From Corbicula japonica (Eukaryota; Mollusca; Bivalvia; Venerida; Cyrenidae), in contig JAZAYU010000006.1 in assembly GCA_038501625.1 (NCBI GenBank), forward strand, positions 10,772,181-10,836,180: 64,000 bases of DNA. Reading direction: 5' to 3'. The number at the start of each line of letters is the position of its first letter. Within the stretch, counting starts at the first letter, position 1. The notes beneath the pieces were generated by a model, which was given only the letters and a program-made list of their open reading frames with translations, was not told where the DNA came from and did no database searches. This document shows, one piece after another, positions 1-10,800 of the stretch. Made by a program: the position numbers and the translations under genes.

Positions 1-659
1 CAAGACATATTGAGCAGTACGCAGATCATTAACCTCTAAAGTGTAACTACATTTAAATTAAAAAATACATTTCTGTTTAATATCACCAGCATCAATACCT
101 TATTTCCCTTTGTAACATAATTCTTAATATATATTACCTATTTGATTGCAAGATGCATAAAGTGCAGGAATGTTGGTAACTAAAATACGTTCTTTTGGGT
201 AACATATTAAAAATGGTAATTTATGATATGGTTTTTATTTTTATTATGATATAAAGGTAACTAATCGTTAAAACTCATGAAGAGGTGTATTTAAACAAAA
301 ACAATTACACCTAAATTTCAAATTTATTAACCATAGGCATAAATATATGATATATCATAATATTAAAGTCACATATAACTAAAGTTATAGATAATATTAA
401 CAAAGTGTTTAACACAGTTTACATTTAAATCACACAATATGTCTTTCAGAGTTTATTTCTTTATAATTTATCTTATTTATAAATAATTTATTTGCTATCT
501 TTGAGATGTTTTTTCCATTGTTTTTTTTATAAATATTTTTGTTTTTGGAATTTACAAATATATGTATTTATTTACATACATTAAACAAGAAGTGTGTCTC
601 AATCTGACTTTATTACATTTAAATACTGCATTTATATTAATGAATTAAGCAAATAAAAC
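1..659. other. AT-rich intergenic DNA, nothing recognised
   Basis: Very AT-rich sequence with poly-T and ATTTA runs. I see no long open frame, tRNA-like box or clear repeat here, only faint resemblance to the tandem unit that follows. Confidence 0.5.
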
Positions 660-1563
660 AGAAATTACTTGCTAATGGAAGTAAGAAATGTTTCACACAA
701 CTTTTTAAACTTTGTTTTGATGTTATGTAACATATCTTAATGACTATTTATAGACCTGTACCGTAGATTGCAGATGTTTTATTGCATTAAAAATTAATAA
801 AAACATCTTCCTGGTGTAGAAAAAATAGGTTTATTTCAGAACTTTCATAATTGCCAATTATTTCTTCAACGCATAAAGTTTTCTCAAAGGTCACATATTC
901 AAACAGGCGTTACGGTAAAATGCCCCACTTGCCAGAAAGATAACAAATTGCAAAATGCAAAGAATGGGATAAGCTTTCAGAAAAACATACACTTCAAAAT
1001 TCCCCAATGGGGGAGGGAGTCTATTGGCAGCTCAAGTTCTAATACATGTATGGCTTGTTTTCCCATTTTCTTTTCTTTCGGTAACATATTTCAATAAAGC
1101 ATTGCGGGCTTTTGTCCCAATGTATATCACTGTATTATATTTGTCCTGAATTCAAATTTATCTTACTATATTTTACTTATAAGCACTAATTACTTGCTAC
1201 TGCACGTAAGAAATGTTTCATACATCTTATTTAAGTAGGTTTTTATGTTAAATAACATAACTTAATCACTACTTTAGACCAATACCTTAGGTTACAGATG
1301 TTTTATTGCATTAGTAAATAGATTAGAGCTTCCTGGTGTAGAATAAATAGGTTTCTTTTAGAACTTTTACAATTGTCCAATATTTCATTCTTACACAAGC
1401 TTTTTTTCAAAGGTAACATATTCAAACAGGCGTTACGGAAAAACGCCCCACTCGCCAGCGTGCAAACAAATTGCAAAATGCGTAGAATGGTATAGGCTTT
1501 AAGAAAAACATACTCTTCAAAATTCCCCAAGGGGGTGGGGGGGGGGGTCTATTGGCAGCTCAA
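660..1563. repeat. Tandem duplication, period about 526 bp
   Basis: Two diverged direct copies, about 663-1035 and 1188-1563, match over nearly their whole length. Both run from AATTACTTGCT through GCAGATGTTTTATTGCATTA (second copy ACAGATGTTTTATTGCATTA), CAAACAGGCGTTACGG and CTTCAAAATTCCCCAA to CTATTGGCAGCTCAA. They differ by many substitutions and small indels, so the duplication is old. The second copy has acquired a poly-G tract near 1533-1547. No coding capacity is visible. Confidence 0.8.
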
Positions 1564-1896
1564 TGTCTATATATGCTTTCCTAACATGCGTTGAATTTCT
1601 TTTACATTTACATGTACAGCAAACGTTCATATCATACTTATATGTGAGATATAGGGCCTTCATTAATGGGCTGTTTTTTATTATTAGCAGAACAGTATGT
1701 CAGACTCACCTGTCTACCAGAAGCAACATAAATCTTATACCAAAGAACCTGGTTGAAACACACAGTGGCAAGTGTCTTGCCATTTCAAAGTGGTAATCCA
1801 GTCGTTCTTTGTGATGTCGTTTTTGAAATTAATCATTGTATAATCATGCTCTATATTCGCCTCTCTACTTAATTGTTATGAGGAGGTTAACATTAA

Positions 1897-2006
<110 letters not shown>

Positions 2007-2018
2007 TTGAGAAAACTA

Positions 2019-2091
2019 ACAGTGCTGATTTGATAAAACTACCCGAACGTTTTCGTCAACATTTAATTGACTTCATCAGGGGTATGATGAT
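2019..2091 (-). ncRNA. Hammerhead ribozyme motif (left, antisense copy)
   Basis: The reverse complement of 2040-2084 is identical base for base to 3740-3784. It contains the core CTGATGA, a 5-bp stem II (GTCAA/TTGAC) with a 7-nt loop, GAAA, a palindromic AACGTT in the stem III position, and GGGTA pairing with TACCC as stem I. The whole conserved block is 73 nt. Confidence 0.8.
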
Positions 2092-2121
2092 CTGCAAAGA
2101 AGAGGTTACCACAATGATTCT

Positions 2122-2864
2122 GTGTCTGGGGCCATAATGAAAGCACGCGCCCTCAAAAGAGACGACCTGCTAAAACCAGTCACAAAAGGTACAAACACAA
2201 ACCGAAGATTGCCATTTGTGGTCACATACCACCCAAACCTATCAAACATTCGTACAACTATAGACAAGCATTGGTCAATCATTGAAAAGTCTGACAAACT
2301 TACTAGAATATTCCCAGAGAAACCACTTGTCGCCTACAGAAGGCCAAAAAGTCTCCGTGATATTCTAGTCCGAGCAAAAATCAGACCTTCAACAGAAACC
2401 CACAATGAAGGTCGGTCTGCTCCGTGTGGCACTTCCAGATGCAAGGTCGGTCTGCTCCGTGTGGCACTTCCAGATGCAAAACCTGTGCACACATGACTCC
2501 TACCAACACATTTCTCTCAGCAAACAAGGCACGGTCATACATAAAGGGGGTATCAAATTGTAAAACGAGCAATGCGATATACCTCATGACTTGCAAAAAC
2601 TGCGATAAAATGTATGTTGGGCAGACAAAACTGACAATTGCCCTGCGCATGAATTTGCATAGATCGGACTGGTCCAAAGAAAGGTTCTTTCGGTCTCCAG
2701 TTGCAGAACATTTCAAGCGGGAAGAACATACGTTCTCTGACATAGAACTATGTTGCATCGAGTTCAACAACTCCTGGACAGATGCACAGAGAAAAGCAAG
2801 AGAAACATATTGGATACGTCGGCTGAACACATTAAAACCTTCAGGTATCAATAAAAGCGAATAA
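2122..2864 (+). pseudogene. Penelope-like element C-terminus: GIY-YIG endonuclease, frameshifted
   Basis: Two overlapping frames form one broken coding region. 2122-2496 carries the block that follows the reverse transcriptase in Penelope-like elements (PFVVTYHPNLSNI, then FPEKPLVAYRRPKSLRD). 2424-2864 carries the endonuclease: a Cys-rich linker (CGTSRCKTCAHM), then AIYLMTCKNCDKMYVGQTK, which is the GIY-YIG core with its Cys pair, then H-R-SDW, PVAEHF and ARETYWIRRL. The break is an exact 35-bp tandem duplication (2410-2479), and 35 is not a multiple of 3, so one duplication accounts for the frame change. The reverse transcriptase palm and fingers are absent. The product would be inactive. 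The family assignment is firm; the sub-family is not determined. Confidence 0.9.
2410..2479 (+). repeat. 35-bp perfect tandem duplication
   Basis: The segment at 2410-2444 (starting GGTCGGTCTGCTCCG) is repeated exactly at 2445-2479. It lies in the Cys-rich linker of the Penelope-like ORF and breaks the reading frame. Confidence 0.97.
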
Positions 2865-3732
2865 TAATTCGAAATTAGGTCACAAGTACAGTTCAGTCAT
2901 CATAATGTAGGTCACTGGGTCAGGATTAGTCTTGCCGGTTGTTGTTGCTGTTGTTGTTTAACATTAATAATTACTTTCAGAATGATTTACGGGCTAGTAG
3001 GTAAAAAGTGAATTTTGAAATTTGATTACTAAAGGCAATAAATACGCATCGTAAGTTATAGTTAGATAACGAATAAACATCATTATTTCAGTTATTATAA
3101 TTGCATAAAATGTGTTATCGATATTTGCTATCCTACAAAGGTTATTGCCGGGCCCCTATGGACGCCGATTTACACAATCAATAACATTTGTCAAATGTAT
3201 TTTCTTATGTCTTTCAAGACAACAACAACAACAACAACAGATAAAAGTCTTAATGAACAAAAACAACAACAACAGCAAACGATCATTTAAAACTTATAAA
3301 ATAACCCGTGTTAATTAAATAGACCTAGTTTTTCTTACCAAACAGTGTTTGTTTATATTTATAAATTAATTTATTTATTCTTAATTCAACACAATTTATT
3401 TTCATTTCGGATAACCATTTTTTTGTCTTCTTTTGTCTGAATTTCATAACTATCAAGATAACAAAAACACTGACGGTTACTTATCAATATCACAATTAAA
3501 ATATCGTGTTTCGCTAATAAATCCCATTTCGTACCTCTACTATAATAATCCCGTATCGAGCCCCCCGGCCATAAAACACACTTCCGCGATAAAACAAAGC
3601 AGGTTAGCATTAATTCTAATTTTAGAATATCTATATCCCCGCTATAATTTGATTGGATTAAACAGTTTAACAAACTAATCCGATAGGTTCAACACTTTAA
3701 GATCATAGCGTAACCATTTGTTGATTTTAATT

Positions 3733-3805
3733 ATCATCATACCCCTGATGAAGTCAATTAAATGTTGACGAAAACGTTCGGGTAGTTTTATCAAATCAGC
3801 ACTGT
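3733..3805 (+). ncRNA. Hammerhead ribozyme motif (right, sense copy)
   Basis: The core is at 3740-3784: stem I TACCC (3740-3744) with GGGTA (3780-3784), CTGATGA (3745-3751), stem II GTCAA/TTGAC (3753-3757, 3765-3769), GAAA (3770-3773), then AACGTT and C3779. The predicted cleavage site is between C3779 and G3780. Stem III is only a palindromic AACGTT with essentially no loop. This is the minimal type I form reported for Penelope-like elements, thought to work best as a dimer. It is in the same orientation as the element's ORF. Confidence 0.85.
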
Positions 3806-3825
3806 AAGAACAAAACACTTTTCCC

Positions 3826-3906
<81 letters not shown>
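3826..3906. repeat. (TA)n microsatellite, about 80 bp
   Basis: Dinucleotide tract abutting the right hammerhead repeat; partner of the tract at 1899-2004. Confidence 0.97.
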
Positions 3907-3909
<3 letters not shown>

Positions 3910-4145
3910 GGAAAATTTCTCTATTGAGAACTTGGATGGCACGTCTATAACCATGTACAGCACTCTTGGCTAGGCGATGTCGCCGTGTCTGGTGCTTAGA
4001 TCTGTTCCTTTCTGTCTGAAGGTTTGTTCGTTGGTTACTTATCTCACCCATATGTTTCTTACTTCCACGAACATGAATCCTTTCGGGGATCCCTTAATTC
4101 GAAAGTTAGCTGTTTGAATTGAATTATTTCCCCTTAACTTAATAT
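3907..4145 (+). repeat. Dispersed repeat family A, copy 1
   Basis: Runs from CCGGAAAATTTCTCTATTGA to the CCCCTTAACTTAATATAT region. It shares a core (GATGGCACGTCTATAACC and TTGGCTAGGCGATGTCGC) with 4376-4522 and with both arms of the foldback at 34076-34410. The minus strand is open for about 50 codons with an Arg/Lys-rich reading. I do not recognise a protein and do not call one. Confidence 0.85.
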
Positions 4146-4375
4146 ATATCTTCAATTCAGTGTATCGAAAGATCCAGCTGACTTTCATTGTGTGTGTCTC
4201 TGTCTATAGCACTAGTGTGCATAAAAACTCCAAAAATAAAAAAGGAGGAAGCACGATGCTAATAGATGTGTATATGTAATTGTCCTACATGTTTGTATAT
4301 GTATAAAAATAAGTGTATGTAAATGTCTAGGCAGTCAGAGGGTCATTTGTGGATAGTTATGGTTTATATGCGTTG

Positions 4376-4522
4376 CCGGAAAATTTCTCTATTGAGAACT
4401 TGGATGGCACGTCTATAACCATGTACAGCACTCTTGGCTAGGCGATGTCGCTGTGTCTTGTGCTTAGATCTGTTCCTTTATGTCTGAAGGTTTGTTCGTT
4501 GGTTACTTATGTCACCCATATA
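4376..4522 (+). repeat. Dispersed repeat family A, copy 2 (truncated)
   Basis: Starts with the same CCGGAAAATTTCTCTATTGA as copy 1, stays about 97 percent identical by eye, and ends at TCACCCATATATATATGA, 230 bases downstream of copy 1. It lacks the tail after CACCCATA. Confidence 0.85.
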
Positions 4523-4601
4523 TATATGAGATTTTTTTCAAGTTAAACAGTAATTTAGTTGCTTGTGATATAATTAAACATCTACATGTTATTGTTAACA
4601 G

Positions 4602-4694
4602 GTCAGTTCGAACGTCGAGATATATACACGTTCCACAAATAAGTTAAAACAAGATAAGGAAGTGAAGTCAGATAGCTACAATAATACGAAAGGA
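4602..4694 (+). CDS. Possible upstream exon of the MIEAP-like gene
   Basis: A 93-base open stretch sits between a good acceptor (TTATTGTTAACAG) and a consensus donor (GTAAGT at 4695). It encodes 31 codons, phase 0 at both ends, Lys/Asn/Ser-rich (VSSNVEIYTRSTNKLKQDKE at its start). Phase agrees with the next exon at 7776. There is no recognisable domain, so membership in the gene rests on splice signals and phase alone. Confidence 0.4.
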
Positions 4695-5569
4695 GTAAGT
4701 ATTGATACAAAGGTAGAAAACTTACATTTTCATGGAAATAAAATTAATATAAAGGCAAAACACACATCTATCCTCGGCCTCGGCATGTAAACATTTAAAA
4801 ATTGCATGTAACAAGTTGAGGATTCACATTCTGATTCAAAGGAAACTGTGGTTTGCATATGGCCTTGGCCATGTCTTGGAAGGAATAAAAAGACACAAGA
4901 ATTAAAAGATTGATCACTGGGAAAATTAAGAAAATATATATATTACGGTCGTCGACAGCATGATGAATGTTTTGATAAGTGTGTCAAAGTTTACTAAATT
5001 CTAGGGTTTTTTAAGTCTTTTAAAAATGCTATCTGTGGAAGTTCTATAATTAACATAAATACTGTTATCGTCTTTCCTCAGTGGTTTCATTGATTTTATA
5101 TTAAAATTGTGTTTTCACACTCACGCGATAGACCACGTTTATCGACGTTCTTTTATATATATTTTGATTCAGTAAACCTGCTCTTACAATGAATGCTTTG
5201 CTATTAATGCATATAACAAAAGCGGGACAAAACGATTAATATTACTTTTTAATTAATATACTACTAACAATAGATAAGGACTATTTAAACATAATGAATA
5301 TTTTTATAAATGGTACCCGGTATTTGAATTTATTTTATGCAATGTCATAACGCTTTTGTCAACAGTAAACAATCAGGACATTATTATGTATTTCAATTCA
5401 AATTATAACAAATCAAGCATTTGATAGTAGTGACTAGATGAGGAATATAATGTAGTTGTAATAAAAAATTGAAATATGCATATCAGGAATGACCACATCC
5501 GAAAGACACAACCAATAAGTAAGGAGGAAAAAAATAGCATATGTAATATATGATCAATTTAAAAAAAAA

Positions 5570-5672
5570 ATAAATAACGAAAATGAGAACCAGAGGGTTT
5601 ACCGCCTTGGAACGGACAGTGGCAAAACATTTCGCCGCTGGGGTAACCCCAAATTCTAGGTTCCACAGATGA
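5570..5672 (-). repeat. Dispersed repeat family B, fragment (reverse)
   Basis: The reverse complement reads GTTTTGCCACTGTCCGTTCC and CCTCTGGTTCTCATTTTCGT, matching the middle of the family B copies at 26670-27145 and 36965-37250. Confidence 0.75.
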
Positions 5673-6749
5673 ATAACCAAGCACACAATGTATTGATAAA
5701 TTAACTCCAATTCATCAATCAACTCGACAATGTTGCATGCAATATCAAACTAACATATAACCCATTAGAACCTAGCATTTCTAAGAAAGAAGATTGGTAC
5801 TCAATGACCTCACTGAGACCAGAGCTGCTGGTGTCAATTCAGCAAGAACACGATGACAGGAACAAAAGAAACAGATTAAGTATTTTAGACCTCATCCGCT
5901 CATTACACCTTTTATTAAGTGTTATGTTCGGCATGTTTTAGACACATGCTGATTTGGAATCTGATTATCAAAGATTATTTCCGGAATAATAAGTTGTGAT
6001 ATATTGGGATGTATTTATTGACGAGCTTAATTGAAGATAAAACAGTGGAATCGGCATTTTCAAATTGTTTTAAAAATTTTGAAAACCCTTTCGTTAAGTC
6101 AAACAGAAACACAAATTTTGATTACATCTTAATGGATTCGAATACAGAGTTTTAAAAATGCACTAAAACCTTGAGATTTTAAAATTTCAAAACATTGCTA
6201 AACTACACATGTTGGTAAAATCATTAACTCTGATCTTCAGGTTATCAAAACTATAAAATCTGTGTTAATTAAAGCCTAGTACCTAGTCTGTAAGCCTTTC
6301 GACAATAAATGATGCAGAATAGATTATGCTGAATATAATGCACTCTGTATTTGAAAACAACAACAACACATATATTCATTGATTTTGGTTAAGTCACTAC
6401 AGAATATATTTCTAAAAGTGATAATTTTAATTTTGTAAATTTCTGTCTTAAGATTGTGGTGTTCCTCTTACAACATCTTGCGTGGTGTATTTGTCAAGTC
6501 CGTTTCCTTGTAAAGAGCTTGTAGCGATGATACATATTTCAATGATCAGTTTTTTCGCCGATTCACATATGTGAATGTAATTCAAAAATACAGATGCATG
6601 TTAAAATCACTATTGCAACAAGGTATTTCACAGCCAAGGTTTAATGGAGACATAATTTATATAGATCTACTAACGGAAGAAAAGGGAATGTTAATTTCTC
6701 CTTATTTTGTTTTGGTAAACAGCAATGTTTATTGAAAGGAAAGAAAAAT

Positions 6750-7335
6750 AACATTTTTAACGATCTGCATTCCTGGGGATTAACCTATCTAGAATGGAGA
6801 TGTTACGTTTTCCTCTTTGTTCGCACGACAGTGGTAGATTTTGTTTTGAGTTTATGAAAATTTATAGGAAAATCGTGTAAAAGAACCTAGTAGCTAGATA
6901 AGTTTCTTGTATGTTGTCATCGTGTTCATAATGATTTGATTTCAGGGGCTCTGATCTGGTAAGGTCATTAAGTACCCGCCCTTTTGCTTGACAATGCTCT
7001 TCGCTTCTTATGAGCTTTATGTTTGTATGTTTGTGTGCTTTTTATGTGACATAGTAGAATTGATGGGTCGGTTGGAGTTTAATCACCAAGACAACTTCTA
7101 CTTTTTTACCTTTATGAGAACCTGTTGGAGCAAGTGTAAGGTTAGTGCAGCCTAGAACTTGGTTTGAACCGTTCCAATATGGTTATCCCAAAGGTTCCAT
7201 TTTTCGTTTGATGTTTGTGGGGTAAAATTTTTAATTGATATTCTTACAAAGCAATGCTCTCTTCCTCTCCTCATTTTGGTTGCTTAAGGAGGCTGTGTTT
7301 TATGAGTGTAGCGATGCATATTTCACTTTTCAAAA
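6750..7335 (+). repeat. Dispersed repeat family B, long copy
   Basis: Contains most landmarks of the family: a TAACC(C/T)ATCTA block near 6780, CAGGGGCTCTGATCTGGTAA near 6945, TTTGTGTGCTTTTTATGTGA, CACCAAGACAACTT, GAGAACCTGTTGGAGCAAGT, and near the end GGAGGCTGTGTTTTATGAGT. The assembled family is about 700-750 bp. It has no ORF or tRNA-like head and recurs at least seven times in the window, mostly inside introns. Confidence 0.8.
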
Positions 7336-7524
7336 CAGGAGCAGTTTGAAACAATTTCTGCACCAAGATATTTTTCAGCCAGTATTTAAGGAATTTTTAG
7401 TTTGATGTTGATTGTTTATGAACTTCAGAAAATAAAAGACAATCTGTATTTCTCCACAATTTTGGTAAAATAAACATCTTTTGATTCATTTAGAAAAGAA
7501 AGATCCATTATATTTTATAGCGCT

Positions 7525-7735
7525 CTGCATGCTTGGTGAGTAACCCATCTACAGTCGATTGTTATGCTTACCTTTTTGACCGCCGCGGTGGCAGGGTTTA
7601 ATTCATGAAGGTAAATAGGGTAAGCATGTAAAATAACCTAAAAGGTTTATCTGCTTCGTTTGTCCCTTTCATCATGATCTTGTTGATTCGTCTCCAGGGG
7701 CTCTGGTCGCGGTAAGGTCATTGCGCATACACCTG
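7525..7735 (+). repeat. Dispersed repeat family B, 5' fragment
   Basis: Carries only the 5' half of the family (CTCTGCATGCTTGGTGAGTA, TACAGTCGATTGTTATGCTT, then CAGGGGCTCTGGTCGCGGTA) and ends just before exon 7776-7889 of the MIEAP-like gene. Confidence 0.75.
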
Positions 7736-7775
7736 ATTGCTTGTTTAATAATTTGTATTACCTTTATTTTAATAG

Positions 7776-7889
7776 AGTGTATATAAGAATGATAAGACAC
7801 AGGTCAGCGAAATGCCTTACACAAAACTGACTCAGCTACAACAAGCTAACGATGTTTTAGAAATGGAAAAACGAATGTTACAGGACCAA
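7776..7889 (+). CDS. SPATA18-like: MIEAP-like gene exon: coiled-coil start
   Basis: Acceptor TACCTTTATTTTAATAG, donor GTATGT at 7890. 38 codons, phase 0/0. The C-terminal part (LTQLQQANDVLEMEKRMLQD) has heptad-like hydrophobic spacing typical of a coiled coil. A later acceptor at 7801 (ACACAG) would shorten the exon to 29 codons in the same frame. Confidence 0.65.
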
Positions 7890-10800
7890 GTATGTATTAA
7901 GTTAGTCAGGTATAGTATGAATTATATATATAATAGTATGTATAGTATGTTAATAGTATGTATATTTACTGGCTATCTTGGTCTAGGACAGCAAGTCTCA
8001 TATAGTTGCTTTACATTATAAGAGAGATGTACAACAAATTGTGCAGTTAGACCGGGACACGAACCTGGGACCTCCCGCTTACAAGGAAATGGCTTTCCTC
8101 TCTGAGCTATCCGGGTCGCTTACACATCTCCCCGCTCCCATATTCACACACGCACGCAAACACATACTTACGTACGTACGCACGCACGCACGCACGCATA
8201 CCCACACGCACACATACACACCTTCCCCAAAAGTGTTTTTTTTAATTATGTTATTACCAAACTCAAAGCGACAGCTATTTCTTTAGGGATGGGGTGAGTA
8301 TGAGTAGGGAGGTGTACATGTAAAACTAAAGTTTTGTTTTTCTTTTCTACCATAGTTCTACCTAAGAAAAATCCCATATCGCTGAAACACCACCTTGCAC
8401 TCGATATTGAATAGCATAGGTTAATGGGAGAGGTACAGTGCTGTTTATTATATTTATACGACAGCATATTATAATTTCATTGAATTTAACTACTAAACTT
8501 TTATTTATAAAATGCACTTTTAACATAGTAAGATGAATGTATGAATAGGCTTAAGCATTCCCGATTAAACACTTAAGGCTCGGCTCACTCGTGCAAGAAC
8601 TTTACAGTGCACGGAAAAGCCACAAGTCACAAAAGTGCGAGCTCGCTACTGACTGCGAATGCAGGAACAAACTAATTTTGAAAATAATGTGGTTATTGTA
8701 TGAAACGACATAATATTAATGTTACCTACATGGTAAAGTTCATACGTCGATGTGCTATTCACCTTACTACACCAATTTTCTAAGAATGCGTGTTTGTTCT
8801 TCATCTTCTGCACTTGTGCAATAATCTCGTTATATTTTAATATACATAAGCAAATTTATTAACGATCAATGTTGTGTTCAGATGATTAAAAACACTGACG
8901 GGAATACTTTATACTTCTAGGATACATTGCATTTATTGCCATAAACAATGCAATGGCTTAAACTTGTTTGCGTCTTTTTTTGGATTGATTTCTATATAAA
9001 TCCTCTTTCTGCAGGTTAAATCCCTAAACATTGAAGTTTTAGACTACAAGACAAACGCGGAAGAAGCACAACGCAAATACAAGGAAACTAAAAACAATGT
9101 GGCGAAATTAGAAGAACAAATAAAAGAACTAATTGTTGCAAATTTCAATCTTATCACAGATAATCTTGAAAAAGACATAAAATCACCTCAACAAGAAATA
9201 GTCAGCTATATAGTGGCTGAACTTAAAACACTTCTAAGAACAGAAAATGTGAAGCTTTCCAAACAAAATGAAGTCAGTCAGAGTGTAGAAATGGTAAGTG
9301 TTTAACTTCATTAAAATGCAATACGCTAAGTTATACTGAACCGGTTCGTGTCTTTTCAATATTTAATTAATATATTTCAGCCGATTACCCGTTCGTCGTC
9401 CTTGTCGAGAATTTCTCGCTCTTAAAGTTATATAATAAAACAAGCATACTTCTTCGCTGACTTTCATATTTTTGTATTTAAAATAATCATTTATAATCTT
9501 CTCAGAATAATTTACATATTTAAAACAAAAAGCGTATTCATAATGACAGACAACTGATAGTTTTATATTACATCAAGATATATCTTTAAATATTTTCTTA
9601 TAAATATTTACCTAACATGTACCGGACAACGTTAAAAAGAAATAATTTAGGGAGCAACTCCTTTTTTGTTTTCCTTGATTTACTTTTATAAATTCAAATT
9701 GCAGATAAAAAGTCTGTCACGAAATGAACATTATTGGCTTTTTTTCAAAATTGTGTATAAATAATATTATACGAAATCAATAGTTATACTTATACAACGT
9801 TAGGCGCAATAATTATAGTAAATATTAATATCACAGCAATCGCACTTGGAATCCTAAAAAACTGGTAAAATTGTTTTGCCACTGGCCGTTCTCAGAAAGT
9901 TGACAATCAGGTTCTCACTTTCGTTGAATGTTTGTGGCGTCTATTTTCAACTGTTATTGTAAAACCATGCTCTCTCCTCCTCTCTACTTTGAGGCTGTGT
10001 TTTGCAGAGGTGTAGACAAAAACGTTCTTTACACGTACAGTTCACTTTTATCCGATAAATTATCGGAATGTCTATGAATCTTTCAAGTAATTTGTATATT
10101 GTCAAAGAGATCCGTCTTAGGCGCTAAAGCCGCGTCTTAAGCGCGTAAGCTACGTCCAGTATGAGTTCAAGCGTAATTGAAACTCCATTTTAATCCCCCG
10201 CCGATGAAATCGGGAGTGGGATATTGTTTTGGCGTTTTCCGTCCAACACACCGTCACACTGTCACGCCGTCACACTGTCACACCGTCACGCTGTCACACC
10301 GTCACGCTGTCACGTTGTCCGTCCGCATTTCGTTTCCGGGCTATTTATCTGCAAGCACTGGATGGATTTCAACGAAACTTTGTGAGAACCATCAGTACCA
10401 AAAGGAGATGCGCATATCATCGTCTTGTTTCAGTCAGACAATTTAACACAGAGTTATGGCCCTTTGATAACTTATGCATTATGCATTTAGAGCATTTGCG
10501 TTTCTGCGCTATTTCTCTGCAACTATTGGATGGATTTCAATAAAACTTTCTGGGAACCTTCAATACCAAGAGGAAGTGCGCAAATCATTGTCTTGTTTCC
10601 GTCAGACCATTTAACACAGAGTTACGGCCCTTTGATAACTTGTGCATGAATCATAGATAAGTATTTGTTTCCGCACTATTTCTTTGCAGCTTCTGTATGG
10701 ATTTTTATAAAACTTTCTGAGAGCCATCAATACCAAGGGAGTTATTGCCCTTTGATATCTTATGCATTATGCATATAGATCTGCAGTATTTGTTTCCGTG

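Larger units (their letters stand above)
2019..3805 (+). mobile_element. Penelope-like retroelement remnant with inverted hammerhead ends
   Basis: Bounded by 73-bp inverted repeats (2019-2091 and 3733-3805) that each hold the same 45-nt hammerhead core, with (TA)n tracts outside both. Inside is the 3' end of a Penelope-like ORF: the junction after the reverse transcriptase plus a GIY-YIG endonuclease domain (2122-2864). The reverse transcriptase itself is missing, so the copy is 5'-truncated. After the ORF come about 870 bases of AT-rich sequence, including a (CAA)n run at 3220-3240. Known for the family: Penelope-like elements carry hammerhead ribozymes in terminal repeats and often have partial inverted copies. 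Seen here: the right copy is in the sense orientation of the ORF, the left one is antisense. Confidence 0.85.

Noticed and set aside
2381..2851. Minus-strand frame of 156 codons
   Set aside because: Antisense shadow of the Penelope-like endonuclease.
3791..4051. Minus-strand frame with an Arg-rich start and Tyr-Ile tail
   Set aside because: It crosses repeat family A and a (TA)n tract. The Arg-rich part might be coding in some parental element, but I recognise nothing.
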